DNA of 23,192 bases from Piscirickettsiaceae bacterium (lineage in GTDB: Bacteria; Pseudomonadota; Gammaproteobacteria; Nitrosococcales; Methylophagaceae). The notes under the pieces were generated by a model. That model was not told the DNA's origin and did not search any database. It was given only the letters and a program-made list of their open reading frames with translations. The translations under genes and the position numbers were made by a program. Positions 1-8,182 of the stretch are shown here, one piece after another (position 1 is the first letter of the stretch; every line of letters begins with the position of its first letter). The stretch lies in assembly GCA_018646825.1 (NCBI GenBank), contig JABGUA010000197.1, positions 1-23,192 of the forward strand, in the 5' to 3' direction.

Positions 1-435
1 CACTCTCGTGGTCATATCGCTTATTTAATCGCAGACTGTCTATTTTGTGGTGATACTTTATTTGCTGCAGGGTGTGGTCGACTAAGGGGTGGGACACATG
101 CACAACTGTTGTCTTCCTTACAACAGATTAGTCAGCTACCAACCGCAACCCAGATCTATTGTTCGCATGAATATACCGCAGCTAATTTGGTTTTCGCACA
201 GACAGTCGAGCCAAACAATATCGACATCAGTGCGCGACGAGAAGAAGCTGCTGCTTTACGTCACGCTAACAAGCCAACATTGCCTTCAAACCTCGCCCTG
301 GAATTAAAAACTAATCCCTTTTTACGATGCGATAAATCAACGGTTGTTGAGCGTGTTGAGCAACATGTTTCGCAACGGCTCAATGATGAATTGGCCGTCT
401 TTACCGCTCTTAGACTCTGGAAAGATTCCTTTTAG
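1..435 (+). CDS. gloB: Hydroxyacylglutathione hydrolase (glyoxalase II), C-terminal part
   Basis: The 3' portion of a glyoxalase II gene, open from the first base in frame 1, with its 5' end outside the window. Glyoxalase II hydrolyses S-D-lactoylglutathione to D-lactate and glutathione in the cytoplasm, the last step of methylglyoxal detoxification. Visible metallo-beta-lactamase-fold motifs are H-S-R-G-H (metal ligand), C-G-D-T-L-F (bridging Asp), G-C-G-R-L-R-G-G-T and C-S-H-E-Y-T (metal His). The C-terminal helical domain that closes the glutathione site is present (EPNN, then NP-F-R). The gene ends at TAG 433-435 and overlaps the stop of the convergent mscS gene by 4 bp, with no terminator between them. 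Start codon and N-terminal metal ligands are not visible. The family call is secure. Confidence 0.95.
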   Translation, partial: HSRGHIAYLIADCLFCGDTLFAAGCGRLRGGTHAQLLSSLQQISQLPTATQIYCSHEYTAANLVFAQTVEPNNIDISARREEAAALRHANKPTLPSNLALELKTNPFLRCDKSTVVERVEQHVSQRLNDELAVFTALRLWKDSF

Positions 436-1211
436 TCACTTGACCCTTCTCGAACAATACTCAAATGTGGGTATGGAATCGAAATGTCATTTTCATCAAA
501 TGCCAACTTAATCTGTTCAATTAATTCCGCGCGGACACCCCAATAATCGCCACTTTTTACCCAAGGTCTGACATTAAAGTTTACGCTACTATCAGCCAGC
601 TCTGAGATAGCAACAACGGGTGCAGGATCAGACAAAACCAACTCATGCGCGCTTAAAATAGACTCCATTAACTTTTTGGCTTCTAACAGATCATCGTCAT
701 AGCCAATCCCAAATACCATATCGATTCGTCTTGTTTCACGAGCAGAATAGTTAGTAATGGCATCGGCATATATCTGACCATTGGGTACGATAATTTCACG
801 ATTATCACCTGTTTTGAGCATGGTGCTAAAAATACTAATTTGTTCAACAACACCAACGACACCACCAGCCTCGATAAAATCTCCTAGCTTAAAAGGTCTG
901 AAAACAATCATCATCACGCCAGCCGCAAAGTTTTGCAATGAATTTTGCAATGCTAAGCCTACCGCTAAACCCGCGGCACCAATCAGTGCAATCAACGATG
1001 TAGTATCTACGCCAACCTGATTCAAGGCTGCAATAATGAGCAGGAGGAGGAGCACCGCCTTTGCTATTGAGCTGACAAAATTAATTAAAATTTGGTCCAC
1101 CTCAGATCGCGCCATCATCTTGCCTAGCATTTTGATTGCCCATCGCACAGCAATACGTCCAACCAGAATAATTGCAATCGCCACTGCCACATTTAGTACC
1201 CATGTCATCAC
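432..1211 (-). CDS. mscS: MscS-type small-conductance mechanosensitive channel
   Basis: 259-residue inner-membrane channel that opens under membrane tension to release solutes on hypo-osmotic shock. It is slightly shorter than E. coli MscS (286 aa). Two hydrophobic helices lie at about residues 4-24 and 47-66. The pore helix TM3 follows at about 72-103 with the family's Gly/Ala packing pattern (GAAGLAVGLALQNSLQNFAAG) and then V-F-R-P-F-K-L-G-D. The soluble beta domain (IPNG, N-Y-S) and the C-terminal alpha/beta domain ending ISIPYPH complete a full-length protein. It starts 15 bp after pyrD on the same strand, so it is probably the last gene of a DUF2797-pyrD-mscS operon. ATG 1211 and the next codon ATG 1208 are both possible starts. 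Confidence 0.93.
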   Translation of the reverse strand: MMTWVLNVAVAIAIILVGRIAVRWAIKMLGKMMARSEVDQILINFVSSIAKAVLLLLLIIAALNQVGVDTTSLIALIGAAGLAVGLALQNSLQNFAAGVMMIVFRPFKLGDFIEAGGVVGVVEQISIFSTMLKTGDNREIIVPNGQIYADAITNYSARETRRIDMVFGIGYDDDLLEAKKLMESILSAHELVLSDPAPVVAISELADSSVNFNVRPWVKSGDYWGVRAELIEQIKLAFDENDISIPYPHLSIVREGSSD

Positions 1212-1226
1212 TGTCTTTAATCCTCT

Positions 1227-2252
1227 CTATTTTTGAATTTGGTTTGTTGCATTGATAATGTCCGCTATCAGCTCTGGTCCATGGTAGATAAAGCCGCTAT
1301 ATATCTGCACTAAGCTGGCACCCGCTGTTATTTTTTTCACTGCATCTTCACCAGACATAATGCCACCCGCTGCAATAATGGAAATGGTATCAGGCAATGC
1401 TTGCTTGAACTGACGGACAATCTCTGTCGACTGTTCAAAAACCGGCTCTCCACTTAATCCACCGGCCTCTTCTGCGTGTTTAAGCCCTCTCACTTTATCT
1501 CTGGCCATGGTGGTATTAGTGGCAATAACACCATCTATTTCGAATTCGTTGAAGGTCTCAGCTAATTCCTGTACTTCTTCAAGCGCCAAATCAGGAGCGA
1601 CTTTCACCGCCATTGGCACATAGCGATTAGTTTGTTGATGCAACGCTGTTTGCTTATTCTTTAACCCACCAAGTAATACTTTTAACGATTCACCAAATTG
1701 CAGTTTTCTTAAGCCAGGTGTATTTGGCGATGAAATATTGATCGTGACGTAATCGGCATGTTGATATACCTTTTCTAAACATATCAGGTAATCCCCCAAC
1801 GCATTTTCAACAGCAGTATCAATATTCTTGCCGATATTGATGCCCACTAATGCGTCAAGTTGTGCTGCTTTAACTTGTTCAATCAAATGATCAACGCCCA
1901 AATTATTAAAACCCATTCGGTTAATAATCGCATTGGCTTCTTGCAAACGAAAAAGACGGGGCTTTGGATTACCTGGTTGTGGTCGTGGTGTGACAGTTCC
2001 TATTTCAACAAAGCCGAACCCTAATGCTGATAATGCTGGAAGGTAATCGCCATTTTTATCTAGGCCTGCTGCCATGCCGACTTTGTTTGGAAAGGTAAGC
2101 CCCATTACTTCGACCGGTGCCGCCGGCGTTGGCGGATAGATCAATGACGCTAGTTTTAATTTGTGCGACCATTTAATACCGCTCATGCCTATGTGATGAG
2201 ACGTTTCGGCATCAAGTTGAAATAGCAGTGATCTTAATAATTGATATAGCAT
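1227..2252 (-). CDS. pyrD: Dihydroorotate dehydrogenase (quinone), class 2
   Basis: 341-residue FMN enzyme that oxidises dihydroorotate to orotate with quinone as acceptor, the fourth step of de novo pyrimidine synthesis, at the cytoplasmic face of the inner membrane. The amphipathic N-terminal segment typical of class 2 enzymes is present (about 1-40). FMN and substrate motifs are clear: VGMAAGLDKNGDY (58-70), GTVTPRPQPGNPKPR (85-99), NRMGFNN (111-117) and NISSPNTPG (172-180). Ser175 is the catalytic base expected for class 2, where class 1 has Cys. C-terminal GGLSG and AAGGI phosphate-binding motifs follow. Length matches the family (about 336). The ATG overlaps the stop of the upstream gene by 1 bp (TAATG), indicating translational coupling. 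Confidence 0.97.
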   Translation of the reverse strand: MLYQLLRSLLFQLDAETSHHIGMSGIKWSHKLKLASLIYPPTPAAPVEVMGLTFPNKVGMAAGLDKNGDYLPALSALGFGFVEIGTVTPRPQPGNPKPRLFRLQEANAIINRMGFNNLGVDHLIEQVKAAQLDALVGINIGKNIDTAVENALGDYLICLEKVYQHADYVTINISSPNTPGLRKLQFGESLKVLLGGLKNKQTALHQQTNRYVPMAVKVAPDLALEEVQELAETFNEFEIDGVIATNTTMARDKVRGLKHAEEAGGLSGEPVFEQSTEIVRQFKQALPDTISIIAAGGIMSGEDAVKKITAGASLVQIYSGFIYHGPELIADIINATNQIQK

Positions 2253-3097
2253 TAAGCTGTGCCTAAACTCACGTGATAACCAGTAAACTTTCTCATGTTA
2301 AGTACCCCGGTATCTAAAATAAGATACTGGCCTTTAATACCTTTTAGCGTGCCAGTAATTTCTGGGGTTTTATCAAAATTAAGCGATTTTACTTTTTCAG
2401 GGTACTGTTCAACCGGATAGCGGATATCTAATATTGTCTCATTATCTAGTGCTGTTATCGCTTCCGGCCCGAACTGTTCTTGCAATGCCGTTATTTCATC
2501 GGCACAAGCCATCATTAATGTTTGTCTAATTTCTAGCAAGTCTAACGGCTCAGCTTCGCCTTTCAACATTTTCCGCCAATCCGTTCGATCTGAAACATGG
2601 TTTTTGAAAATCACCTCAACCAGCCCTGATTGAAGGCGAGTTTTAACTCTAAAAATAGGCAGTGCTTGTGTCGCCCCCTGATCAATCCAACGCGTCGGGA
2701 CTTGATTAATACGTGTAATACCGACCTTAACTCCTGAACTGTTGGCTAAGTACACAATATGGTCTTGCATGCAGAACTGTTCGCCCCATTCAGGCTCTCG
2801 GCATGTACCGGCAGCGTAATGACAGGTTTCGGGGCGCATAATACACAAATCACATTGAGCTAAGTTTTGCGAACAAGGGAAACAATATCCACCACTAAAG
2901 CTCTTTTTAGTGAGCCGGTTACATGCATGACAATTAATCTCACCTTGAAAGCGTAGTGTAATAGTCTGGCCAATAAGCTTGTTCATCTGTTGGCGATGTT
3001 CACCTAGCACCATTTCATAGCTTGCCAAGCCAGACTCATCGACTAGCGATACAGCCATTTTCGACACATTTCCTGCTATTTCACTCACTCTGCCCAC
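2252..3097 (-). CDS. DUF2797 family protein with Cys-rich putative metal site
   Basis: Cytoplasmic protein of about 281 residues recognised as DUF2797, a family of unknown function common beside pyrD in gammaproteobacteria. The N-terminal third carries paired cysteines: C-H-A-C, a second C-F-P-C, then C-D-L-C and two more Cys/His residues (E-T-C-H, T-C-R-E-P-E-W-G-E). This suggests zinc or Fe-S binding. A segment reading IVYLANSSGVKVGIT follows, close to the GIY-YIG-like signature seen in this family; I infer that and do not claim nuclease activity. The start is uncertain: GTG 3097 gives the longest frame, while GTG 3088 has a better-placed GAGG 8 nt upstream. Neither choice touches the family core, which begins around G-N-V-S-K-M. 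It is probably the first gene of the pyrD-mscS operon. Confidence 0.85.
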   Translation of the reverse strand: MGRVSEIAGNVSKMAVSLVDESGLASYEMVLGEHRQQMNKLIGQTITLRFQGEINCHACNRLTKKSFSGGYCFPCSQNLAQCDLCIMRPETCHYAAGTCREPEWGEQFCMQDHIVYLANSSGVKVGITRINQVPTRWIDQGATQALPIFRVKTRLQSGLVEVIFKNHVSDRTDWRKMLKGEAEPLDLLEIRQTLMMACADEITALQEQFGPEAITALDNETILDIRYPVEQYPEKVKSLNFDKTPEITGTLKGIKGQYLILDTGVLNMRKFTGYHVSLGTA

Positions 3098-3175
3098 CTC
3101 ACTCGACTTGATAGCGAACTATTTTAACGTAAACAAGCTAAGCTCACGAGGGTTGGATATATATGGTGGGCTTTT

Positions 3176-3208
3176 AAAAAATGAGGCAGCCTTATTCAGG
3201 CTGCCTCA
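3176..3208 (-). terminator. Intrinsic terminator of sRNA copy 1
   Basis: A 9-bp GC-rich stem GAGGCAGCC/GGCTGCCTC (3183-3191 with 3199-3207) with a 7-nt loop. On the minus strand it is followed by ATTTTTT (3182-3176). The orientation fits only minus-strand transcription, yet no minus-strand protein gene lies to its right, so it must end a non-coding transcript. It also stands about 79 nt before the DUF2797 start. Confidence 0.85.
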
Positions 3209-3275
3209 AAGACTACTACTTCGGAGACATACCAATTAATCTTTGAATTTAAGTGGAGGCAAGGATCAATTGACA
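3176..3275 (-). ncRNA. Putative sigma54-dependent sRNA, copy 1 (CCUCC-containing)
   Basis: Predicted RNA of about 100 nt. The 5' end is set about 12 nt after the -12 element of the promoter at 3286-3302, and the 3' end at the U-run of the terminator at 3176. The region has no ORF. An 18-nt block (3246-3263) is identical to copy 2 at 10665-10682. In the RNA it reads CUUGCCUCCACUUAAAUU and contains CCUCC, complementary to the Shine-Dalgarno core. The conserved 5' block plus strong terminator is the usual layout of a base-pairing sRNA that masks ribosome binding sites. An alternative is a leader/attenuator for DUF2797, but the genes downstream of the two copies are unrelated. The exact 5' end is inferred. 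Confidence 0.68.
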
Positions 3276-3285
3276 ATTAATACCA

Positions 3286-3302
3286 ATCACATTACGTGCC
3301 AA
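3286..3302 (-). promoter_or_regulatory. Sigma54-like promoter of sRNA copy 1
   Basis: The minus strand reads TTGGCACGTAATGTGAT, a perfect -24 element (TTGGCACG). Ten bases after the GG comes GA where GC is canonical. The same 17-mer with one C/T change and one A/T change occurs at copy 2 (10705-10721) while flanking sequence has diverged, so it is under selection. The TTGGCA part could instead serve as a sigma70 -35, but the -10 candidates 16-18 bp downstream are poor. Confidence 0.55.
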
Positions 3303-3365
3303 ATTAATATGTTATTGATAATTAACATATTTATTGAATAAACATGGCTCTCGTCCTTCTCTGTA

Positions 3366-3403
3366 AGCACCCCAATAGTGCATGACTGATCTTCTTTGGT
3401 TCA
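3366..3403 (-). promoter_or_regulatory. Paired NtrC-like enhancer sites, copy 1
   Basis: The strong site at 3366-3382 has GCAC-N7-GTGC, the NtrC core geometry (consensus TGCACC-A-N3-T-GGTGCA). A weaker 17-mer at 3387-3403 reads TGAACCA...ATCA on the minus strand. Centres are 21 bp apart, about two helical turns, and lie near -99 and -120 from the predicted sRNA start. Both sites and the spacing recur at copy 2. Confidence 0.55.
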
Positions 3404-3616
3404 TTTCCGCGGTTTTTTTTAACCTGGTCTCTGTAGTCTCGACTCACCTTCTTGTCGTATAAGAATAAGATAAATAATCACTCTTCCCTTCTTTCAACCC
3501 CTTTTCTTGTCTGCTCCCGCGCAACTTATTGTTCTAGCCTCTGTCGTACTCAAACATCTGTTCAGAAATAATCCCATAAGTAAAAAGTGGATTCTGTAAG
3601 CCTGTTGGAGTAAAAA
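3404..3616. other. Upstream region of the FAD/Cfa cluster, no recognised promoter
   Basis: A pyrimidine-rich stretch between the sRNA enhancer sites and the TTG start of the FAD oxidoreductase. I looked for an ECF sigma promoter of the TGATC type, a LitR/CarH-type operator and a clear sigma70 promoter and found none I would defend. The promoter for the 3617-9277 operon must lie here or overlap the sRNA enhancer region. Confidence 0.5.
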
Positions 3617-4900
3617 TTGACGGAGAAAATAGCAGTTATCGGAACAGGCATCGCTGGCATGGCGAGTGCTTGGTTATTGGGGCAACGCTATCAGACCCTC
3701 TTAATTGATAAGAATAATTATATTGGTGGGCATACCAATACGGTGTCTGTTGCCAATAAAGAAGCCGATACTTTTACAGCCGTTGATACTGGTTTTATTG
3801 TCTACAATGAGCCTAATTATCCTAATCTAGTGGGCTTATTTGACACCCTTGATGTCGCGACACGGCCGACGGATATGACCTTTTCTGCTTCGATTTTAGA
3901 CTCCGGATTGGAATACGCTGGTAACAACCTAGACACCTTATTTGCACAACGAAAAAACATGTTATCTCCCCGTTTTCTTAAATTGGTTTATGACATCCTT
4001 AAGTTCAACCGGCATGCTAAAGCCCTTGTCAATAACGACCACGCCAATCCAGATTTGACCTTGGGCGACTTTCTCTCTGAACTCCATATCGGTAAACCAA
4101 TGCAAGATGATTATTTACTGCCTATGGCAGCAGCTATATGGTCTTGTCCTCCACAACAAATGCAGACTTTCCCTGCTAAGAGCTTTGCCCAGTTTTTTAA
4201 TAACCATGGCTTACTCAATGTCAGTGACCGCCCACAATGGCGCACGATCGTGGGTGGTAGCCAACGCTATGTCGACAAATTACTGGCTTCCTTTTCGGGA
4301 GAAACTATCGTCAATAACGGTGTTAGCAACATTGTTCGTGAAGCAGATGGTGTCACTATTACATTAGAAGATGGCCAAGAGCATCGTGTCGATCAGATTG
4401 TTATCGCCACCCATGCTGACGACGCATTGTCTTTACTCGCCAATGCAACGGAACAAGAACAAAACTTATTGTCTTCGTTTCGGTATCAAGAAAACGATAC
4501 TTATTTGCATACCGATGCCAAGCTTATGCCAACACATCCCAAGGTCTGGTCATGCTGGAATTATCTTGCTCGGCGTAGTGGAGAAATCCTTCCTTCCGTT
4601 TCTGTCAGCTATTGGATGAATGCCCTACAAGGCCTCGATTCAGCTCAAAATTATTTTGTTACTCTTAACCCACTTCAGGATATCGATCCTGATAAAGTCA
4701 TTCGCCGCATTCGATATATGCATCCTATTTTCGACACGCAGGCCATGGCTTGTCAAAAACAACTTCACCAGTTGCAAGGACAAAATAGAACCTGGTTTGC
4801 TGGAAGTTATTTTGGTTATGGTTTTCATGAAGATGCGCTCAGTTCTGCAGTTTCAATTGCTAAAAAACTGAATGTAGCTATTCCTTGGGAGCAAAAATAA
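3617..4900 (+). CDS. FAD-dependent amine-oxidase-like protein (COG2907 type)
   Basis: 427-residue cytoplasmic flavoprotein. The N-terminal Rossmann motif GTGIAGMASA (G9-x-G11-x-x-G14) binds FAD. GGHTNTV at about 37-43 and a C-terminal WFAGSYFGYGFHEDAL segment complete the family pattern. The family is almost always next to DUF1365 and a Cfa-type methyltransferase. In Rhodobacter the equivalent locus makes methylated and furan fatty acids, and I recall UfaD as the flavin enzyme that desaturates the methylated acyl chain; assignment here is by context. The start is TTG: GGAG at 3607-3610 lies 6 nt upstream and the Rossmann strand begins four residues in, so no later start is possible. It is the first gene of a plus-strand operon, ending 3 bp before the DUF1365 ATG. 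Confidence 0.88.
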   Translation: MTEKIAVIGTGIAGMASAWLLGQRYQTLLIDKNNYIGGHTNTVSVANKEADTFTAVDTGFIVYNEPNYPNLVGLFDTLDVATRPTDMTFSASILDSGLEYAGNNLDTLFAQRKNMLSPRFLKLVYDILKFNRHAKALVNNDHANPDLTLGDFLSELHIGKPMQDDYLLPMAAAIWSCPPQQMQTFPAKSFAQFFNNHGLLNVSDRPQWRTIVGGSQRYVDKLLASFSGETIVNNGVSNIVREADGVTITLEDGQEHRVDQIVIATHADDALSLLANATEQEQNLLSSFRYQENDTYLHTDAKLMPTHPKVWSCWNYLARRSGEILPSVSVSYWMNALQGLDSAQNYFVTLNPLQDIDPDKVIRRIRYMHPIFDTQAMACQKQLHQLQGQNRTWFAGSYFGYGFHEDALSSAVSIAKKLNVAIPWEQK

Positions 4901-4903
4901 ACG

Positions 4904-5686
4904 ATGGCAAGCCAACTGTTTTTCGGCCAAGTTATGCATCAACGCATGATGCCTATGTCCTATCGCTTTGCCTATCGCATCTTCGGTTTACTAATCGATA
5001 TTGACTCAATCGAGCAAGAAGCCGGTGCCCTGAGATGGCTTAGTTTAGATCGCTTTAACTTACTCAGTGTACGGACACAAGATCATGGCCCTCGAGATGG
5101 CTCTGCTTGGCGACCATGGGTAGAAAAAACCCTGTCTGAGGCAGGTATACATGATGCCGTTCGAATTCGCCTATCATGTTTTCCCCGTGTTCTTGGCTAT
5201 GGATTCAATCCCATCTCGGTTTGGTATTGTGATAATGCCGACGATGAGACTGTTGCGATCATCAGCGAAGTCAGTAATACCTTCGGCGGTGTTTACCACT
5301 ACGTGCATCACTCAGCTGGTGAACCCTTTGCGTGGCCTGTCGAATGCATCACGGATAAACGTTTTCATGTCTCGCCGTTTATCGATATGCAGCAAGAATA
5401 TCATTTCAAATTCAGTCAATCAGAATCAAGTTTTGGCATCTTAATCAACGAATATCAGGATGACCAACTTCACCTCATTGCATCACAACAAGCCGAGCTC
5501 AAAGTACTCAACAACCGGCATTGCTTGAAGGCCTTTTTTATGATGCCACTGATGTCTTTCAAAATCATGTTCCTGATCCACTGGCACGCCGTAAAAATTT
5601 GGGCACGCGGTGGACAATTTCACTCCTATGACGAAAAACAACAACAAGAGGTCAAAAGCGAATGGATAATCAAAACACGCAAATAA
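4904..5686 (+). CDS. DUF1365 domain-containing protein
   Basis: 260-residue DUF1365 protein, full length for the family. Recognisable segments are the N-terminal G-Q-V-M-H-Q-R-M-M-P motif (M-H-x-R), FNLLSVRTQDHGPRDG (about 51-66), RVLGYGFNPISVWYC (about 96-110), VSNTFGGVYHYV (about 122-133) and KRFHVSPF. The role is unknown, although it nearly always accompanies the FAD oxidoreductase and a Cfa homologue and is therefore expected to act on the same lipid substrate. It starts 3 bp after the FAD gene and its 3' end overlaps the cfa start by 25 bp, implying translational coupling. Confidence 0.88.
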   Translation: MASQLFFGQVMHQRMMPMSYRFAYRIFGLLIDIDSIEQEAGALRWLSLDRFNLLSVRTQDHGPRDGSAWRPWVEKTLSEAGIHDAVRIRLSCFPRVLGYGFNPISVWYCDNADDETVAIISEVSNTFGGVYHYVHHSAGEPFAWPVECITDKRFHVSPFIDMQQEYHFKFSQSESSFGILINEYQDDQLHLIASQQAELKVLNNRHCLKAFFMMPLMSFKIMFLIHWHAVKIWARGGQFHSYDEKQQQEVKSEWIIKTRK

Positions 5687-6879
5687 AATTATTGCCCGAT
5701 GCCAGTGCACCGATTGCAATAAAATTGCTCTATCGCGTGCTGTCGCGCTGCGAACGTGGACAACTTCATCTCACTGTAGATAATGAGACTTATCTTGTCG
5801 AAGGAAAACAGGCTGGGCCTGATGCCAATATCACGATTCACAACGCCTTAAAAATCATAAAAAAATTAAGTAGTGATGGTGATATTGGCTTTGCAGAAGC
5901 CTATATGCAAGGCAATTGGGAGACGGACAACTTATCTGATTTTCTCTATTGGGCCACGCTTAATCTAGGTGCTCTATCTGACCACCTTAAAGCAAACTTT
6001 TTTGTCCGCATTTTTAACCGCTTACGCCATCTGGCACGGCGTAATAGTGAACGGGGTAGTCGTCGAAATATTTCTGCCCATTATGATTTGGGGAATGATT
6101 TCTACCAACTCTGGCTTGACCCTACCATGACCTATTCAAGTGCGATCTTCGCAGACACAGAGGAAGATCTTGAGCAGGCGCAAACGCGAAAGTATCAGCA
6201 ATTACTGGCTTCTCTCGACGCCTCACCTGGACAACATATTTTAGAAGTGGGATGTGGATGGGGTGGCTTTGCTGAGCATGCTGCGAGACAAGGCTATCGC
6301 GTTACCGGTGTTACCTTATCCACTGAACAATTAGCTTGGGCTCAAAAACGAATCCTGGATGCTGGCCTAGATGACCTCGTCGATTTACGCTTACAGGATT
6401 ATCGCAATATAGAAGAACAGTTCGATCATATTGTCAGTATTGAAATGTTTGAGGCTGTTGGTGAATCTTACTGGCCCAGCTTTTTTGATACGCTGTTTTC
6501 TCGCCTTAAATCAGGTGGCAAAATAGCCTTACAAACTATCACGATTGATCATCAGCACTTTGATCACTACCGACAAAATGTCGACTTTATCCAACGCTAT
6601 ATCTTTCCCGGTGGCATGTTGCCGTCCCCAGAAGTTTTCGCTCAACATGCTGAGAAATCAGGACTGACTATCGAGCAAGCAACTGACTATGGCACCGATT
6701 ATGAGAGAACCGTCTTAGTGTGGCATCAACGCTTTAATGATGTTGTCCATCAAGTTAAAGCTCTCGGTTATGACGATCAGTTTATACGCATGTGGCGTTA
6801 TTATTTATCTTATTGTGAAGCTGGTTTTAGAGATAAACATACCGGGGTTTATCAGTACCTCATGGTTAAGCCACACTAA
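5662..6879 (+). CDS. cfa: Cyclopropane-fatty-acyl-phospholipid synthase family methyltransferase
   Basis: 405-residue S-adenosylmethionine-dependent enzyme that adds a methylene or methyl group to the double bond of membrane phospholipid acyl chains. Motifs: Y-D-L-G-N-D-F-Y (141-148), M-T-Y-S-S-A (156-161), SAM-binding L-E-V-G-C-G-W-G-G (194-202), then V-T-L-S-T-E-Q and S-I-E-M-F-E-A-V-G. The C-terminal YRQNVDFIQRYIFPGG is typical of the family. Length is slightly above E. coli Cfa (382). Given the FAD and DUF1365 partners it may be the methylase of a methylated/furan fatty acid route (UfaM-like) and not a true cyclopropane synthase; sequence alone does not decide. Start ATG 5662 has AGAGG about 10 nt upstream inside the DUF1365 gene. 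Confidence 0.9.
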   Translation: MDNQNTQIKLLPDASAPIAIKLLYRVLSRCERGQLHLTVDNETYLVEGKQAGPDANITIHNALKIIKKLSSDGDIGFAEAYMQGNWETDNLSDFLYWATLNLGALSDHLKANFFVRIFNRLRHLARRNSERGSRRNISAHYDLGNDFYQLWLDPTMTYSSAIFADTEEDLEQAQTRKYQQLLASLDASPGQHILEVGCGWGGFAEHAARQGYRVTGVTLSTEQLAWAQKRILDAGLDDLVDLRLQDYRNIEEQFDHIVSIEMFEAVGESYWPSFFDTLFSRLKSGGKIALQTITIDHQHFDHYRQNVDFIQRYIFPGGMLPSPEVFAQHAEKSGLTIEQATDYGTDYERTVLVWHQRFNDVVHQVKALGYDDQFIRMWRYYLSYCEAGFRDKHTGVYQYLMVKPH

Positions 6880-6881
6880 TC

Positions 6882-8174
6882 ATGTCACATGCTAGTCGTT
6901 ATTGGTTTTACGGCTTGCCGGGCTTGCCCTTGGCCGCTTTGGGTCTACCCCTATATATTTATTTACCTACTTTTTATGCTGAACAGCTTGGGATTGGGCT
7001 TGCGGCGGTGGGAATGGCTCTGTTGATCGCACGTGTCAGCGATGTCCTGACTGACCCCTTGATTGGCATGTTGTCAGACTGGTTACCCATACCTTCGCGG
7101 CGTAAATGGCTGATGGCCATTGCAACCCCTTTATTAATTTTTGCCATTTGGGCGCTTTTTCTTCCGCCTGAAGGAGCTGGCTTCTGGTGGCTTTTATCTT
7201 GGAGTTTACTCGTTTATTTAGCATGGAGCTTACTGACATTACCCTATACCGCTTGGGGTGCTGAATTGTCGGGAGATTATGATCAACGAAGTACTATTAC
7301 CGCCAGCCGTGAAAGCTTTGTTTTAATTGGTACTTTAGTCGCTGCAGGTTTACCTTTGGCAATGGGAATAGGCAGTGATGCACCCGGTGAAGCCTTGGCT
7401 GTCCTCGCACAATTCCTGGCCATTCTCCTCCCCGTCACTGTTCTGCTTTGTATACTAAAAGTACCCGAATCTAATCGCCGCTCCAACCCTATCGGATTTC
7501 AAGCTGGTTTGGCTTTGCTGAAACAAAACCATTTATTTATTCGATTACTGTTTGCTTATTTTATGAATGGTATTGCGAATGGGTTGCCTGCCACCCTCTT
7601 TTTACTCTTTGTTAGTTATGTTTTGGTGTTACCAGAACAGTTTGGATTATTACTCTCTGCTTACTTTGTCAGTGGCTTAATCGGCTTACCCCTTGGTATT
7701 AAACTCGCACAACGCTTTAATAAACACCGCGTTTGGGGAATATCGATGCTGTGGGCTGTGGTTATTTTTGCTTGGGTGCCTAGTTTGGGCGCTGGGGACT
7801 TCGTCCCTTTCCTCATTATTTGCATTTTATCTGGCCTGAGCCTCGGCATCGACATGGCCTTACCCGCATCAATTCAGGCTGATGTTATTGATCTCGATAG
7901 CGCCAAGGGCGGCGGACAACGGAGTGGTTTCTTCTTTGGCCTTTGGGGAATGGCGACCAAGTTATCTCTGGCTTTAGCTGTTGGCATTGCTTTCCCCTTA
8001 TTAGCCATCTTGGGCTTCGACACACAAACAACGCCTGCTGATAATAATTTATTGGCCCTTTCTGTGCTTTACGGCTTGTTACCTATTCCATTTAAGCTAT
8101 TAGCCGCCTGGACAATATGGCGTTTTCCACTAGATCGTCAGCAACACCAAGCCCTACAACAACAAATCAATTGA
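6882..8174 (+). CDS. MFS transporter of the GPH (glycoside-pentoside-hexuronide) type
   Basis: 430-residue inner-membrane carrier with about twelve hydrophobic helices. The GPH-type loop after TM2 (R-V-S-D-V-L-T-D-P-L-I-G-M-L-S-D, about residues 51-66) and the matching loop later (Q-A-D-V-I-D-L-D, about 327-334) are present. Members in Cfa/DUF1365 clusters have no known sugar substrate and are thought to move lipids or their precursors; that is inference. It starts 2 bp after the cfa stop in the same operon. Start ATG 6882 leads directly into the family N-terminus (Y-G-L-P-G-L-P-L-A). Confidence 0.88.
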   Translation: MSHASRYWFYGLPGLPLAALGLPLYIYLPTFYAEQLGIGLAAVGMALLIARVSDVLTDPLIGMLSDWLPIPSRRKWLMAIATPLLIFAIWALFLPPEGAGFWWLLSWSLLVYLAWSLLTLPYTAWGAELSGDYDQRSTITASRESFVLIGTLVAAGLPLAMGIGSDAPGEALAVLAQFLAILLPVTVLLCILKVPESNRRSNPIGFQAGLALLKQNHLFIRLLFAYFMNGIANGLPATLFLLFVSYVLVLPEQFGLLLSAYFVSGLIGLPLGIKLAQRFNKHRVWGISMLWAVVIFAWVPSLGAGDFVPFLIICILSGLSLGIDMALPASIQADVIDLDSAKGGGQRSGFFFGLWGMATKLSLALAVGIAFPLLAILGFDTQTTPADNNLLALSVLYGLLPIPFKLLAAWTIWRFPLDRQQHQALQQQIN

Positions 8175-8182
8175 GGAACCTT

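Noticed and set aside
432..435. Terminator between gloB and mscS, and likewise between the convergent genes at 9277/9278
   Set aside because: Stop codons overlap or abut and no hairpin with a T-run is seen in either place.
3176..3302. Qrr-type quorum-sensing sRNA under LuxO
   Set aside because: The Qrr core sequence and TTGCA-N3-TGCAA LuxO sites are absent; the enhancers have GCAC-N7-GTGC instead.
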